Shown here one piece after another: positions 1 through 10,960 of a stretch of DNA of 64,000 nucleotides. Source of the stretch: Motiliproteus sp036964625 (GTDB lineage: Bacteria; Pseudomonadota; Gammaproteobacteria; Pseudomonadales; Balneatricaceae); assembly GCA_036964625.1 (NCBI GenBank), contig JBALTG010000007.1, positions 3,694 to 67,693 on the forward strand. Direction: 5' to 3'. The notes below the pieces were generated by a model, which saw only the letters and a program-made list of their open reading frames with translations, was not told where the DNA came from and did not search any database. Position numbers and translations under genes: made by a program. The stretch's first letter is position 1; each line of letters opens with the position of its first letter.

Positions 1-344
1 CCATAACATTGCGGCGCAGCCGCGCCAGCTTATTGTTCTGGGTGGTGACTTTCATACCCGGCTCTACCGGGGTGGTGCAGGAGGCAGGATAGCCGCGACG
101 GCCCTCGATCTGGACGGTGCAAAGACGACAAGAACCAAACGCTTCCAGGTTATCGCTGGCGCAGAGTTTGGGGATATTAATGCCCGCAAGCGCGGCGGCA
201 CGCAGCACCGACGTACCCTCAGGTACGCAGATCTCGACGCCATCGATATCTAGAGTGACTGCGATCGCTGAGGCCGATGCGGGCGTGCCCAGGTCTTGGT
301 CGGGGTTGATGCGCGTGCGGTGGTGTAACGCGGGATCAAAAAAT

Positions 345-352
<8 letters not shown>
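1..352 (-). CDS. fdsA: NAD-dependent formate dehydrogenase alpha subunit, N-terminal part
   Basis: Partial gene running off the left edge; 117 codons are visible. The start ATG at 352 lies inside the last codons of fdsB (8-bp overlap), as expected for translationally coupled fds genes. After a short leader comes a plant-type [2Fe-2S] ferredoxin domain with the cysteine pattern around IPKLCASDNLEAFGSCRLC and a fourth Cys in PASCTTPVEPG. This is the N-terminal module of the molybdenum/tungsten catalytic subunit of cytosolic FdsABG, which oxidises formate and passes electrons to FdsB/NAD. The molybdopterin part is outside the window. A NuoG-like hydrogenase or complex I subunit would look similar, but gene order FdsG-FdsB-FdsA supports formate dehydrogenase. 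Confidence 0.85.
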
Positions 353-2080
<1,728 letters not shown>

Positions 2081-2084
<4 letters not shown>

Positions 2085-2575
2085 GACTTTATCTCCAGCG
2101 GCAGGGTTGATAGTTCGTCGATCAACCGGTCGAACCGCGCAGCGTTGACCCTGCCGATGATCTCATCGTTGACGCGCAGGTTCGGTCCGCAGGCGCAGTT
2201 ACCCAGGCAGTAGACCGGATCCAGGCTGTATTCCTGATCCGGGGTGGACTGGTGGTAGCCGATACCCAGCGTTGCTTTGACGTGTTGCTCGAGCGCTCGG
2301 GAGCCGCGTGCCTGACACGCTTCCGCCCGGCATATCTGGAGTTGATGACGTCCGGGCGGGGTGGTACGGAAATGCTCATAGAAGCTGATTACGCCCTGTA
2401 TCTCTGCCGAGGTTTGATGCAAGCCTGCGGCGATGATAGCCAGGGTTACCGCCGGGATAAAACCGAGCTGGTTGTGGATATCGTGCAGAATGGGTAGCAA
2501 GGCTCCCGGCTTGTGTTGCAATCGGTCGATAGCCGACCGGGCTGTTTCAATATACTGATCAGAGTGGTCGTGCAT
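2081..2575 (-). CDS. fdsG: NAD-dependent formate dehydrogenase gamma subunit (NuoE-like)
   Basis: 164 residues from the ATG at 2575, which has an AAGG about 9 nt upstream; an in-frame ATG at 2620 lacks a ribosome site. The protein is a NuoE-type thioredoxin-fold [2Fe-2S] subunit: an N-terminal helical part with GVISFYEHFR, then cysteines in QICRAEACQARG and in YCLGNCACGPN. It relays electrons inside FdsABG. First gene of the visible operon; its stop overlaps the fdsB start. The promoter must lie in the 2576-2709 divergent region shared with the ModE-type regulator. Confidence 0.9.
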
Positions 2576-2709
2576 ATCAGCATGCCTTGGTCTGTTTTTA
2601 TAATAGGAAGCAGTATGCATATTATGTATTGTTTAGTTTATAAGCATCTGTAGAACCATAGCATTGGATGATATCGATCAAAATATGAAAAAAAGTACAT
2701 AGGTTGGGT

Positions 2710-3777
2710 ATGCAGAGAATCGATATTATTCCTACCTGGTCGTTCCGTGATGAAGCCGGGCATCAACTGGATCCGAAACTGTTTGGGTTGCTGGCGGCGA
2801 TTCATGAACAGGGCAAATTGACTAAAGCTACCTTGCAGGTCGGCATCTCTTATCGCCATGGTTGGAATTTGCTGAAAAAATGGACGGCCTTTTTCGGCTG
2901 CGAACTGGTTAGTTTACAAAAAGGTAAGGGTGCGACACTGACACCGCTGGGGGAGAAGTTACTCTGGACCGAGCAGCGTGTGGTGGCACGTTTCGAGCCT
3001 CAGCTGAAAAATCTTGCCTCAGAACTGAATCTGGAAATACAAAAGAGCCTTGAGAGCAGCAGGCCCCAGCTGAGGCTCTACGCCAGCCATGGCTATGCAG
3101 TTGCGCAGCTGCCGGATCACGCGGTCGATTATCAGCTGGATCTGCAGTATAAAAGTGCCGAGCAAGCGCTGGCCGCTCTGGAGCGGGGGCAGTGTGATCT
3201 GGCAGGCTTTCATGTCCCGACCGAAGTCATCAGCGCATCTATGCTCGAAACCTATCATCGCTATTTAAAACCCAGGGCTCATCGGGTCATTAGTTTTGTG
3301 ACCCGTTGCCAGGGGTTAATGATTAAGCCTGCTAATCCCAAAGCGATTGTCAGCCTGCAGGACCTGGTACGCAGTGATGTCCGTTTTATCAACCGGCAGA
3401 CCGCATCGGGAACCCGTGCCCTGTTGGATGAATTGATGCGCAGGGAGGGGCTCAGCAGCACCGCTATCAACGGCTTTGAGGATGAGGAGTATACCCACTC
3501 GGCGGTGGCGGCCTATGTCGCTGCGGGTATGGCCGATGTCGGTTTTGGTGTCGAGGCGGCAGCGCGACAGTTTGGTTTGGGTTTTCTGCCCATAACATCA
3601 GAGTATTATCTATTTGTCTGTCATACCCGCACGCTTAAACAGGCAGCGATGCGGCGCTTCATCGCCTCATTAACAACCCCCGGTTTTGTTGAAGGTATTG
3701 CGCAACTGCCTGGCTATGCACCGAGTCACGCGGGAGAAATTATGCGGGTTGAAGATTTCCTAGCTTGTCGGACTTAG
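2710..3777 (+). CDS. ModE-type HTH regulator with periplasmic-binding-like effector domain
   Basis: 355 residues from the ATG at 2710 (AGG 7 nt upstream; an in-frame TTG at 2704 is less likely). Residues about 1-110 match the ModE/LysR-like winged helix (GKLTKATLQVGISYRHGWNL, then TPLGEKLLW). The remainder is a PBP-like ligand domain (LRLYASHGYAVAQLP, DLAGFHVP, RFINRQTASGTRALLDEL) of the kind found in molybdate- or substrate-responsive one-component regulators. It is divergent from fdsGBA, so it probably controls the formate dehydrogenase genes, perhaps in response to molybdate, tungstate or formate. The ligand is inferred only. It differs from the LysR-type FdsR of betaproteobacteria. Confidence 0.8.
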   Translation: MQRIDIIPTWSFRDEAGHQLDPKLFGLLAAIHEQGKLTKATLQVGISYRHGWNLLKKWTAFFGCELVSLQKGKGATLTPLGEKLLWTEQRVVARFEPQLKNLASELNLEIQKSLESSRPQLRLYASHGYAVAQLPDHAVDYQLDLQYKSAEQALAALERGQCDLAGFHVPTEVISASMLETYHRYLKPRAHRVISFVTRCQGLMIKPANPKAIVSLQDLVRSDVRFINRQTASGTRALLDELMRREGLSSTAINGFEDEEYTHSAVAAYVAAGMADVGFGVEAAARQFGLGFLPITSEYYLFVCHTRTLKQAAMRRFIASLTTPGFVEGIAQLPGYAPSHAGEIMRVEDFLACRT

Positions 3778-3888
3778 CACCGAACTATTGCGGGCTATGC
3801 TTCGACCATTGCTGCCCTCTATAGAGTCAAAAGGCAGCTCAACAGAGGGGCTTTGCCAGCCCTTCGCCAGCCATGTAGCAGGCCTGGG

Positions 3889-4431
3889 TTACCACAGCAT
3901 CCGCGTCAGGGTGCCGTCCTTGTCGATGATCTGGTGTTTCAGCGCGGCGGCGGCATGCAGTCCAGTGATCACTAAGATGGTGTAAGCCAGGTACTCGTGA
4001 ATAGCGATGGCGATCTCCCGCCAGGCATCGCTGACCGCGATCAGGGCCGGAATCTCGAGCACCCCAAACAGATCGATACCATCGCCTGCAGAGGTGGAGA
4101 TGAAATAGCCGCTGATGGGGATAATCAGCATCAGCCCCAGCAGCAGCAAATGCACCGCTTTGGACGCCCACTCTTGCCAAGCCGGTAAGGGCCGGGTTGG
4201 CGAGGGCTGGATGTTGACAATAAACCAGATCACCTTGGCGGCTGCCAGGGTTAGTGCAACCAGGCCAAAGGCTTTGTGGTAGAACAGACTGTCGTGATAG
4301 TTGGGGTCGTAGTAGCTCAGATCGACCATGTACCAGCCCAGAGCAACCAGCCCCAGAATGTGCACTGCCACTAACCAGTGCAGTAGCCGGGTTAACCAGC
4401 CAAAGCGGTTGGAGGTGTTGCTAATCGCCAT
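3889..4431 (-). CDS. Cytochrome b561 family membrane protein
   Basis: 180 residues, four predicted transmembrane helices. Haem-ligand histidines are plausible in WLTRLLHWLVAVH, FYHKAFG, KAVHLLLL and GLHAAAALKHQI, the spacing of the CybB-type di-haem b561 family. These inner-membrane proteins move electrons between quinol and periplasmic or superoxide partners. It lies 25 bp downstream of the YceI gene on the same strand; b561-YceI pairing is common and the two probably form an operon. The exact electron partner is unknown. Confidence 0.88.
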   Translation of the reverse strand: MAISNTSNRFGWLTRLLHWLVAVHILGLVALGWYMVDLSYYDPNYHDSLFYHKAFGLVALTLAAAKVIWFIVNIQPSPTRPLPAWQEWASKAVHLLLLGLMLIIPISGYFISTSAGDGIDLFGVLEIPALIAVSDAWREIAIAIHEYLAYTILVITGLHAAAALKHQIIDKDGTLTRMLW

Positions 4432-4456
4432 GGTCGATCCTGCTTAATTCGTTAAT

Positions 4457-5017
4457 CTACTTGTCAAGAATGCCTTCAAGGTTGAACTGCATCTCGATCA
4501 CTTCGGCTGCGGGCCCGAGGTTGTAGCTGATACCGAAATCAGACCGTTTCAGGTTATGAGTGCCGGTAAAGCCTGCGCGGTAACCGCCCCAAGGGTCTTT
4601 GCCCTCGCCGATTTTAGTCACGTCGATGCCGATCGTCTTGGTAACGCCATGAAGAGTCAGTTTGCCGGTAAGGGTTTTACCATCGAAGCTGCTGCTTTTA
4701 AAGCTGGCGGTTGGGAATTGGTCGGTATCGAGAAAATCATCACTGCGCAGGTGCTTATCCCGCTCAGCATGGTGACTGTCGATACTGGCCGTCGCTACGG
4801 TCATCTCAACCTGGCTGTTGGCTTCATCCTTGGCATCGTAATTGAACGTGCCCGTGACATCGTTGAAGCGACCATGAAGCCAGCTAACCCCTAGATGTTG
4901 CACCCGGAAATTGATAAAAGTGTGGACGGGGTCTATGGTGTATTGCGCGGCAGAGGCAAACGGGCTGCCAAAGCTTGCGGCAGCGACAATGGCTGCAGCG
5001 AGTAGAGCTTTTTTCAT
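4457..5017 (-). CDS. yceI: YceI family periplasmic lipid-binding protein
   Basis: 186 residues from the ATG at 5017, preceded by AAGGA at 8 nt; a start at 5041 would spoil the signal peptide. N-terminal signal MKKALLAAAIVAAASFGSPF with cleavage near ASA-AQYTI. The mature part is the YceI lipocalin-like barrel (DPVHTFINFRVQHLGVSWLH, GTHNLKRSDFGISYN), a family that binds polyisoprenoid or quinone-like lipids in the periplasm. First gene of a likely two-gene unit with the following cytochrome b561. Confidence 0.92.
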   Translation of the reverse strand: MKKALLAAAIVAAASFGSPFASAAQYTIDPVHTFINFRVQHLGVSWLHGRFNDVTGTFNYDAKDEANSQVEMTVATASIDSHHAERDKHLRSDDFLDTDQFPTASFKSSSFDGKTLTGKLTLHGVTKTIGIDVTKIGEGKDPWGGYRAGFTGTHNLKRSDFGISYNLGPAAEVIEMQFNLEGILDK

Positions 5018-5157
5018 ACTAAAATCCTTATCGTTAATCACCGAGGAGAAGTGTTGCGGATAAGGTAGGCTAAATACCTGTAGTTGACAATCCTTATTGA
5101 ATTAAACGGATTGTTCTTCCAGGGTTAATAATGGCAATTGCTGTGTGTGCAGGTGCA

Positions 5158-5190
5158 GGATCAGTTCGCCATTCGCTGGCGGCTGATCCC
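5158..5190. other. Strong inverted repeat downstream of darP
   Basis: GGATCAG and CTGATCC arms enclose a second CGCCA/TGGCG stem, just after the darP stop on the minus strand. It could be a transcript-end hairpin, but no clear U-run follows on either strand. Confidence 0.5.
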
Positions 5191-5207
5191 GTCCGGGGGG
5201 AGGAGGG

Positions 5208-5726
5208 TTATAGGTTGCTGTTATCCAGTTCGCGGATATATTTGAACAGTTTTCTGGCCGCGGTAGGTGGTTTGTTGAGTTGCGCTTCTTTGCGAGTGTT
5301 ACGAATCATTTGACGCAAGTGCTGCCGATCAGCATCGGGGTACTCGGTCACGAAGTCGTTGAGCTGATTATCATCCGCTAACAGCTTGTCACGCCAGCGC
5401 TCCAGATTATGAAAATACTGGACATAGGCCTGGGTGCCCGCTTCCTGGGTGTCGATGGCCTGTTGGATCTGCTCCGGATCGACATCGCGCATCAGCTTAC
5501 CGATATATTGCAGGTGGCGGCGTTTGGCTTCGTTCTGCTTGAGTCTAAGCATCTCCCTAAGGGCCGCCCTGAGTTCATCACCTAACGGCAGTTTGTCTAG
5601 AAACTGCTGTTTTTGATGGATCAGCTTGGCACCGAGCTTTTGCAGTGCTTCTGCTTCCCGCTTGATCTGGGTCTTGCTTTTGTGAACGTCGTCTTGCTGT
5701 TCTAAATCGTCGAACCGGTCGCTCAT
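5208..5726 (-). CDS. darP: Dual-action ribosomal maturation protein DarP (YjgA, DUF615)
   Basis: 172 residues, highly charged and helical, with the DUF615 hallmarks KSKTQIKREAEALQKLGAKL, RREAL-like helices and KLFKYIRELD at the C-terminus. DarP binds the large ribosomal subunit late in assembly and helps mature the peptidyl transferase centre. It follows mgtE by 24 bp on the same strand. Length matches the family (about 180 residues). No oddities. Confidence 0.93.
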   Translation of the reverse strand: MSDRFDDLEQQDDVHKSKTQIKREAEALQKLGAKLIHQKQQFLDKLPLGDELRAALREMLRLKQNEAKRRHLQYIGKLMRDVDPEQIQQAIDTQEAGTQAYVQYFHNLERWRDKLLADDNQLNDFVTEYPDADRQHLRQMIRNTRKEAQLNKPPTAARKLFKYIRELDNSNL

Positions 5727-5750
5727 GACAGCCTCGTGCGGTCAAATGGG

Positions 5751-7100
5751 TTAGCCGTAGCAGAGTGTTGCCAAGCCTAAAAAGGACATAAAGCCCATTA
5801 CGTCTGTTACGGTGGTAAGGATAACACCTCCAGCCAGCGCTGGGTCAATACCTCGAGCTTTTAGTAATAAAGGCAACAGGGTTCCAGCCAGGGCGGCGAG
5901 GCAGAGGTTGATAACCATCGCTGCAGCCATCAGACCGCTGAGCAGCGGGTCGCCAAACCAGAGTCCCGCTGCAAGCGCCACCACGGCGGCCCAGAGCAGA
6001 CCATTGAGGCCGCCGACAATCAGTTCTCGATTCAGTAGCCAGCGGCTGTTTTGCGAGGAGATGTGCCCTGTTGCCATACCGCGGATCATCAGGGTGAGGG
6101 TCTGACTGCCAGCGATACCGCCCATGCTTGCGACGATGGGCATCAGCACCGCCAGCGCGACCACTTTTTCGATGGTGGCCTCGAACAGGCCGATAACGGA
6201 CGAGGCCAGAAATGCGGTCATCAGATTAATGCCGAGCCAGAGTGCACGTCGACGGGCGGTTTTTAGTACTGGTGCAAAGGCGTCGTCTTCTTCGTCCAGA
6301 CCGGCAAGGCTCATCAGCGAGTGATCGGCAGCTTCGCGGATTACGTCAACCACATCGTCGATGGTTATCCGCCCCAGCAGTTTGCCCTGATCGTCAACCA
6401 CCGGTGCTGAAACCAGATCGAGGCGCTCAAACTGTTGGGCGACTTCGTGGTCTGGCATGATCGCGGGGATGGGGACGATACGGGTATCCATCACCGTCGC
6501 AACGCTGACTTGCGGGTGGCTGGTCAGTAGTTTTATCAAGGATAGCTGGCCCAGATAGAGATCGTTACGATCGACCACGATCAGGCTATCGGTCATCGCT
6601 GGGAGTTCGGCGTGCAGGCGTAAGTAACGCAGGGTGGTATCAATATTGACGTCGGGGCGGATGGTGATGGTGTCGGTTGTCATCAGTCCGCCAGCGCAGT
6701 CGTCAGGATAAAACAGCACCTGTTCGAGCCGCTCCCGATCCTGGGCGTTCATCGCTTCGAGGATTTCCTGGACTACGGTGCCCGGCAGCTGCTGGAGGAT
6801 GTCAGCCTGGTCGTCGTCATCAAGAAACTCGGTAATCGCGACCAGTTCGATGGTGTTCATCTGGCGCAGGAAGTCGCTCTGAATCTCCTCGCTCAGATGC
6901 TGCAGGACTTCACCTTTGGATTCGGGGTCGGTCAGATCCCACAGAGTCTGGCGTTGTACCGGCGGTGAGGATTCGATCAGGTGAGCGGTATCGACCGGCG
7001 CCAATATTTGGTTAAGCAGGCTATGGGCTTGTTGCAGATCGCCGTTTTTCAAGGCGTGGTTGACGATTTGTTGGGGCGTTAGTTCAAGCGGTTCTGACAT
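5751..7100 (-). CDS. mgtE: Magnesium transporter MgtE
   Basis: 449 residues with the full MgtE layout: a superhelical cytosolic N domain (residues about 1-130, FLDDDDQADILQQLP), two CBS domains (about 130-255, including GRITIDDVVDVIREA), then five transmembrane helices with the pore motif PIVASMGGIAGSQTLTLMIR. It is a magnesium-gated Mg channel of the inner membrane. In Pseudomonas-like genomes mgtE also sits near the rpoN/ptsN region. A 159-bp gap separates it from ptsO. Confidence 0.95.
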   Translation of the reverse strand: MSEPLELTPQQIVNHALKNGDLQQAHSLLNQILAPVDTAHLIESSPPVQRQTLWDLTDPESKGEVLQHLSEEIQSDFLRQMNTIELVAITEFLDDDDQADILQQLPGTVVQEILEAMNAQDRERLEQVLFYPDDCAGGLMTTDTITIRPDVNIDTTLRYLRLHAELPAMTDSLIVVDRNDLYLGQLSLIKLLTSHPQVSVATVMDTRIVPIPAIMPDHEVAQQFERLDLVSAPVVDDQGKLLGRITIDDVVDVIREAADHSLMSLAGLDEEDDAFAPVLKTARRRALWLGINLMTAFLASSVIGLFEATIEKVVALAVLMPIVASMGGIAGSQTLTLMIRGMATGHISSQNSRWLLNRELIVGGLNGLLWAAVVALAAGLWFGDPLLSGLMAAAMVINLCLAALAGTLLPLLLKARGIDPALAGGVILTTVTDVMGFMSFLGLATLCYG

Positions 7101-7259
7101 CCAGGCACCTGGAAGCTATAGGAGTGATCGATGCGGGTGATTATAGCGATTCTGGAGGGGTATACGAGATCCAGAGTCGTAAGGGTGGGGTTTTAGTGGC
7201 AGTGATGTAGATATTGCTGAGATATTGCTGAGGTATTGATGAAATAGTAGAGGCCGCGA

Positions 7260-7529
7260 TTATTCACCTTCGCCAAAATAGTTATTAACCAGGTTTTCGA
7301 GCGCGTAGATCGCTTTCTCTTCATCTTCACCATCGGCGGTCACGGTTAGTACGGTGCCTTTGGCGGCGGCGAGCATCATCACTGACATGATGCTCTTGGC
7401 ATCAACGGCACGGCCATCTCGGATTAGCTGAATACGGCAGGAAAAATTACTGGTGACGTCGATCAGTTTGGCCGTTGCCCGGGCGTGCAGTCCCAACTTG
7501 TTGATGATGGTTAACTGCTTTTCGATCAT
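7260..7529 (-). CDS. ptsO: Nitrogen PTS phosphocarrier NPr (HPr-like)
   Basis: 89 residues. Phosphorylatable His15 in NKLGLHARATAKL and the HPr serine-region equivalent in KSIMSVMMLAA. NPr carries phosphate from EI-Ntr to PtsN in the regulatory PTS-Ntr, which adjusts potassium transport, envelope and nitrogen functions. It starts 3 bp after rapZ ends, so it is translated with rapZ and ptsN. Confidence 0.95.
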   Translation of the reverse strand: MIEKQLTIINKLGLHARATAKLIDVTSNFSCRIQLIRDGRAVDAKSIMSVMMLAAAKGTVLTVTADGEDEEKAIYALENLVNNYFGEGE

Positions 7530-7532
7530 GTA

Positions 7533-8399
7533 TTACCCCGTTTGTGGAAGTTCGCGATGCTGGACCAGGACATTATCCATGCTTTTCTTGAAATGACCAG
7601 TCAGCTGCTCCGCGAGATACACCGACCGATGTTGGCCGCCGGTGCAGCCGATACAGACGGTCAGGTAGCTGCGGTTGTTGCGTTGGAATTCAGGTAACCA
7701 TTTTTCGATAAACCGGCAGATATCAGACTGCATCTCGGTGACCAGTGCTTGTTGCCTGAGATAATCGATCACCGGTTGATCGCGTCCGGTGTATTGGCGC
7801 AGATTCGGCTCCCAGTAGGGATTAGGCAGGCAGCGGACATCGTAGACCAGGTCGGCATCCAGCGGCACCCCATGTTTGAAGCCAAACGATTGAAACTGCA
7901 GCGCCAGTTTCTGGTTGCTACGACCGGCGACACGCAGCTTGATGATATCGCGTAGTTCGTAGAGTGATAGTCGGGTCGTGTCGATGGTCAGATCAGCCAG
8001 GTTGGCAATGGGTTCGAGGAGTGCTCTTTCCAATTCGATCGCTTGTGTCAGCCCTTTGTCGTCATTGGATAAGGGGTGGCGGCGACGGGTCTCGCTGAAG
8101 CGTTTTAACAGCGTGATGGGGGTAGCGTCGAGATAGAGAATGTCACAGGTAATTGGCGGCTTGATCAGGCGTTCGAATATGTTCGGAAATTGGCCTAATC
8201 CCAGGGGGGTGTTGCGGGCATCGATGCTGATGGCGATGCCGCTTTTGTCTTCCATGGGTTGGTGCAGGATCTGTTCAACCAGGGCTGGCAGTAAACCCAC
8301 GGGCAGGTTGTCGATACAATAAAAACCCAGGTCCTCCAGTGCTTGCAGCGCGGTCGATTTACCCGAGCCGGAACGACCACTGAGGATTACCAGGCGCAT
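7533..8399 (-). CDS. rapZ: RNase adapter protein RapZ
   Basis: 288 residues. N-terminal Walker A GRSGSGKS at residues 8-15, the conserved IDNLPVGLLP stretch, and the C-terminal GCTGGQHRSVYLAEQL signature. RapZ binds amino-sugar and small-RNA signals and directs RNase E to glmZ-type RNA in enterobacteria; the role here is inferred from family. Its start codon overlaps the last base of ptsN. Confidence 0.96.
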   Translation of the reverse strand: MRLVILSGRSGSGKSTALQALEDLGFYCIDNLPVGLLPALVEQILHQPMEDKSGIAISIDARNTPLGLGQFPNIFERLIKPPITCDILYLDATPITLLKRFSETRRRHPLSNDDKGLTQAIELERALLEPIANLADLTIDTTRLSLYELRDIIKLRVAGRSNQKLALQFQSFGFKHGVPLDADLVYDVRCLPNPYWEPNLRQYTGRDQPVIDYLRQQALVTEMQSDICRFIEKWLPEFQRNNRSYLTVCIGCTGGQHRSVYLAEQLTGHFKKSMDNVLVQHRELPQTG

Positions 8400-8863
8400 T
8401 AAGTCCGCTCCATCTCGTAATCAACAGTCGCTTGGTAGAGTTGTTCGGCGGATTCGGTGCTGCGCAGCAGGTTGCGAACATCGGCTTTGCTGAACATCTC
8501 GGCCAGTGCGGCCAGTGTCTGCAGATGGGCTTCGGTGGCCTCGCTAGGCACGAGTAATATGAACAGCAGATCAACAGCCTGACCGTCGATAGCGTCGAAA
8601 TCGATGGGCTCTTTTAAGCGCAACAAGGTACCCGTAGTTTGGGTGCAGCTTTCAAGGCGACAGTGCGGGATGGCGATTCCTTCTCCGATACCGGTGCTGC
8701 CTAGTCGTTCGCGGCCAATCAATCCGGCAAATATCTGCTCCGAATCGAGGTCGGGTGTTTGAGCGGCGATCAGCTCACTGGCTTGTTCAAGTACACGTTT
8801 TTTACTGTTACCGGAAACGCCGTAAAAACAGCGCTCCCGTACCAGGGTCTCATGAATCAACAT
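8399..8863 (-). CDS. ptsN: PTS IIA-like nitrogen regulatory protein PtsN
   Basis: 154 residues, EIIA-Ntr fold. The phosphoacceptor His lies in GIAIPHCRL near residue 68. PtsN is the output protein of PTS-Ntr; its phosphorylation state modulates potassium uptake, phosphate and sigma-54-linked responses. Located between hpf (30 bp upstream) and rapZ (1-bp overlap) in the classical rpoN-hpf-ptsN-rapZ-ptsO cluster. Confidence 0.95.
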   Translation of the reverse strand: MLIHETLVRERCFYGVSGNSKKRVLEQASELIAAQTPDLDSEQIFAGLIGRERLGSTGIGEGIAIPHCRLESCTQTTGTLLRLKEPIDFDAIDGQAVDLLFILLVPSEATEAHLQTLAALAEMFSKADVRNLLRSTESAEQLYQATVDYEMERT

Positions 8864-8893
8864 AAGCCTGTCCAGAGAAGAGTGATGGAAGTG

Positions 8894-9184
8894 TTATTTG
8901 TAGTTCTGTAGTTTTTCTTTGTGCTTGATGACCTGGCGGTCCAGCTTATCGATCAGGGCGTCGATAGCGGCGTACATATCTTCAGATTCTGCTTTGGCGA
9001 ATACTTCACCGCCCGCTAGCAAGACGGTCGCTTCAGCTTCCTGGCGCAGGTTTTGAACGGTCAGGGTGACTTGAACGTTGGTGATGTGGTCGAAATGGCG
9101 CTCCAACTTGTCAAATTTGCTCGTGACGTAAGTGCGAAGTGCATCTGTAAGTTCGACGTGGTGGCCAGTGATGTTCAGCTGCAT
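8894..9184 (-). CDS. hpf: Short-form ribosome hibernation promoting factor
   Basis: 96 residues, the short HPF form: MQLNITGHHVELTDALRTYV at the start, a positively charged C-terminal helix (DRQVIKHKEKLQNYK) and no long-form C-terminal domain. It binds the 30S decoding centre and, in gammaproteobacteria, promotes 100S dimers with RMF. Lies 79 bp after rpoN on the same strand. Confidence 0.95.
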   Translation of the reverse strand: MQLNITGHHVELTDALRTYVTSKFDKLERHFDHITNVQVTLTVQNLRQEAEATVLLAGGEVFAKAESEDMYAAIDALIDKLDRQVIKHKEKLQNYK

Positions 9185-9263
9185 TGTTTGTCTCCTAGAA
9201 TGCGACTTGATTAAGAGTCATGATAGTGTCGAGCAAAAGGGGGACTGTTCCCTGTTGGCGCCA

Positions 9264-10820
9264 TCATACCAGACGTTTACGTTCATTGGAGGGCGGTATT
9301 TGTAACGCCTCCCGATATTTTGCAATGGTGCGTCGCGCAACCTGAACCCCTTGCTCTTCAAGAATGGCTGCGATCTTGCTATCGCTGAGGGGTTTTGTAG
9401 GCGGTTCGCTGGCAACCAGCTTCTTGATAATGGCGCGGATTGCGATAGAGGAGCATTCTCCACCGGAGGCTGTGCTGACGTGGCTGGAAAAGAAATACTT
9501 GAGTTCGAAAATACCCCGCGGGGTGTGCATGAATTTCTGGGTGGTAACGCGGGAGATGGTGGATTCATGCATCTCCACCGCTTCGGCGATTTCTGCCAGT
9601 ACCAGCGGTTTCATCGCTTCCTCGCCATACTCAAGAAAGTCCTGTTGGTGTTCAACAATTTTGCAGGAGACCTTGAGCAGGGTCTCGTTGCGGCTCTGCA
9701 GGCTTTTGATAAACCAACGCGCCTCCTGTAGATGATTTTTTAAATAGACGTTGTCTGCGCTGTTGTCGGCACGTTTGACCAAGCCCGCATAGTCGCCATT
9801 AATGCGGATTTTGGGCATCGCGCCGTTGTTCAGGTTGACCGTCCAGGCGCCTTGTTCCTTTTTGACCGTGACGTCGGGGATGACGTACTCCGGATCGCCA
9901 TGAGCGATCAGGCTGCCCGGGCGCGGGTTAAGGCTTTGGATGATCTGCACCACCTCCAGCAACTCAGAATCCTTGAGTTTCATGCGTCGCAGCAGCTGTT
10001 TGAAATCGCGGCTGCCAAGCAGAGCCAGGTGCTGGTTGACCAGTTGTCGGGCTTGGTTGTGGCGCAATCGAGATGCCGTTTGATCGGCTAGCTGATCGAG
10101 CTGGATCAGCAGGCACTCGCGCAGATCGCGGGCAGCAATGCCGGGTGGATCAAACTGTTGAATGCGGCGCAATACCGCCTCAACTTCCTCGGTTTCCGGT
10201 AGCTCTTCAGGGCTGAGGTTCAGCGCATCGAGATCGAGGCAGCCGAGGACCTCTTCGATTGATGTCCGCAGGTAGCCGTCGGGGTCTATGCCATCGATCA
10301 GCGGTTCTGCAATCAGTCGGTCAAGATCGCTCATCGGGGTTAGGTTGAGTTGCCACTGAAGGTGGTCGATGAGGGTGTCGCTGGAGCGATCAGGTGTTTC
10401 AAACTCCATACCATCGTAATCGCCACTGTTGCCGCTGCCGCTAGATAGCCCGGCCGACGGGTAACTATCATCCCAGCTGCTGTCGCTGGCTAGCTCGACG
10501 GGAATGTTTTCGTTCCAGTCCTCGTTAACCGGGATCTCATCGGTGGCGCTCTCGAAGTCGCTGGGTATTGGCTCGGGGCCATCGGGATCCGGGCTGTCGG
10601 GGCTTGGCGTGTCGGTTGTTTGTTGTGAATTTTGATCCGGTACTTCGGCGTCGTTGAGGGACTGTCCATCAACCGCTTCGAGCATTGGATTCGCTTCGAG
10701 GTTCTCCTGGATCTCCTGTTGCAGGTCGAGGGTAGAAAGCTGCAGCAGCCGGATCGCCTGCTGCAGTTGCGGCGTCATCGTGAGTTGCTGGCTGATCTTT
10801 AATTGAAGCGATGGTTTCAT
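9264..10820 (-). CDS. rpoN: RNA polymerase sigma-54 factor
   Basis: 518 residues. Gln/Leu-rich region I (SLQLKISQQLTMTPQLQQAI), acidic region II (about residues 50-130), core-binding region, and the C-terminal RpoN box ARRTIAKYRE at about 496-505. It directs transcription from -24/-12 promoters that need NtrC-type AAA+ activators; one such activator is encoded at 33044-34516 and a matching promoter lies at 32842-32857. Region II is unusually rich in Asp, Ser and Pro but the gene is intact. Confidence 0.97.
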   Translation of the reverse strand: MKPSLQLKISQQLTMTPQLQQAIRLLQLSTLDLQQEIQENLEANPMLEAVDGQSLNDAEVPDQNSQQTTDTPSPDSPDPDGPEPIPSDFESATDEIPVNEDWNENIPVELASDSSWDDSYPSAGLSSGSGNSGDYDGMEFETPDRSSDTLIDHLQWQLNLTPMSDLDRLIAEPLIDGIDPDGYLRTSIEEVLGCLDLDALNLSPEELPETEEVEAVLRRIQQFDPPGIAARDLRECLLIQLDQLADQTASRLRHNQARQLVNQHLALLGSRDFKQLLRRMKLKDSELLEVVQIIQSLNPRPGSLIAHGDPEYVIPDVTVKKEQGAWTVNLNNGAMPKIRINGDYAGLVKRADNSADNVYLKNHLQEARWFIKSLQSRNETLLKVSCKIVEHQQDFLEYGEEAMKPLVLAEIAEAVEMHESTISRVTTQKFMHTPRGIFELKYFFSSHVSTASGGECSSIAIRAIIKKLVASEPPTKPLSDSKIAAILEEQGVQVARRTIAKYREALQIPPSNERKRLV

Positions 10821-10960
10821 TGGGTCAGTGAGATACCTTGGTTTAAAACGGCGCTAATTAAGTTTGTCTGCAATCCAATCTAAAGCGGCATAATTCTAGC
10901 ATTAATCGCTAATAGGGTCAGCCAAACCATTTTCGAACATTCGGCAGCCGTTAACGGCGA

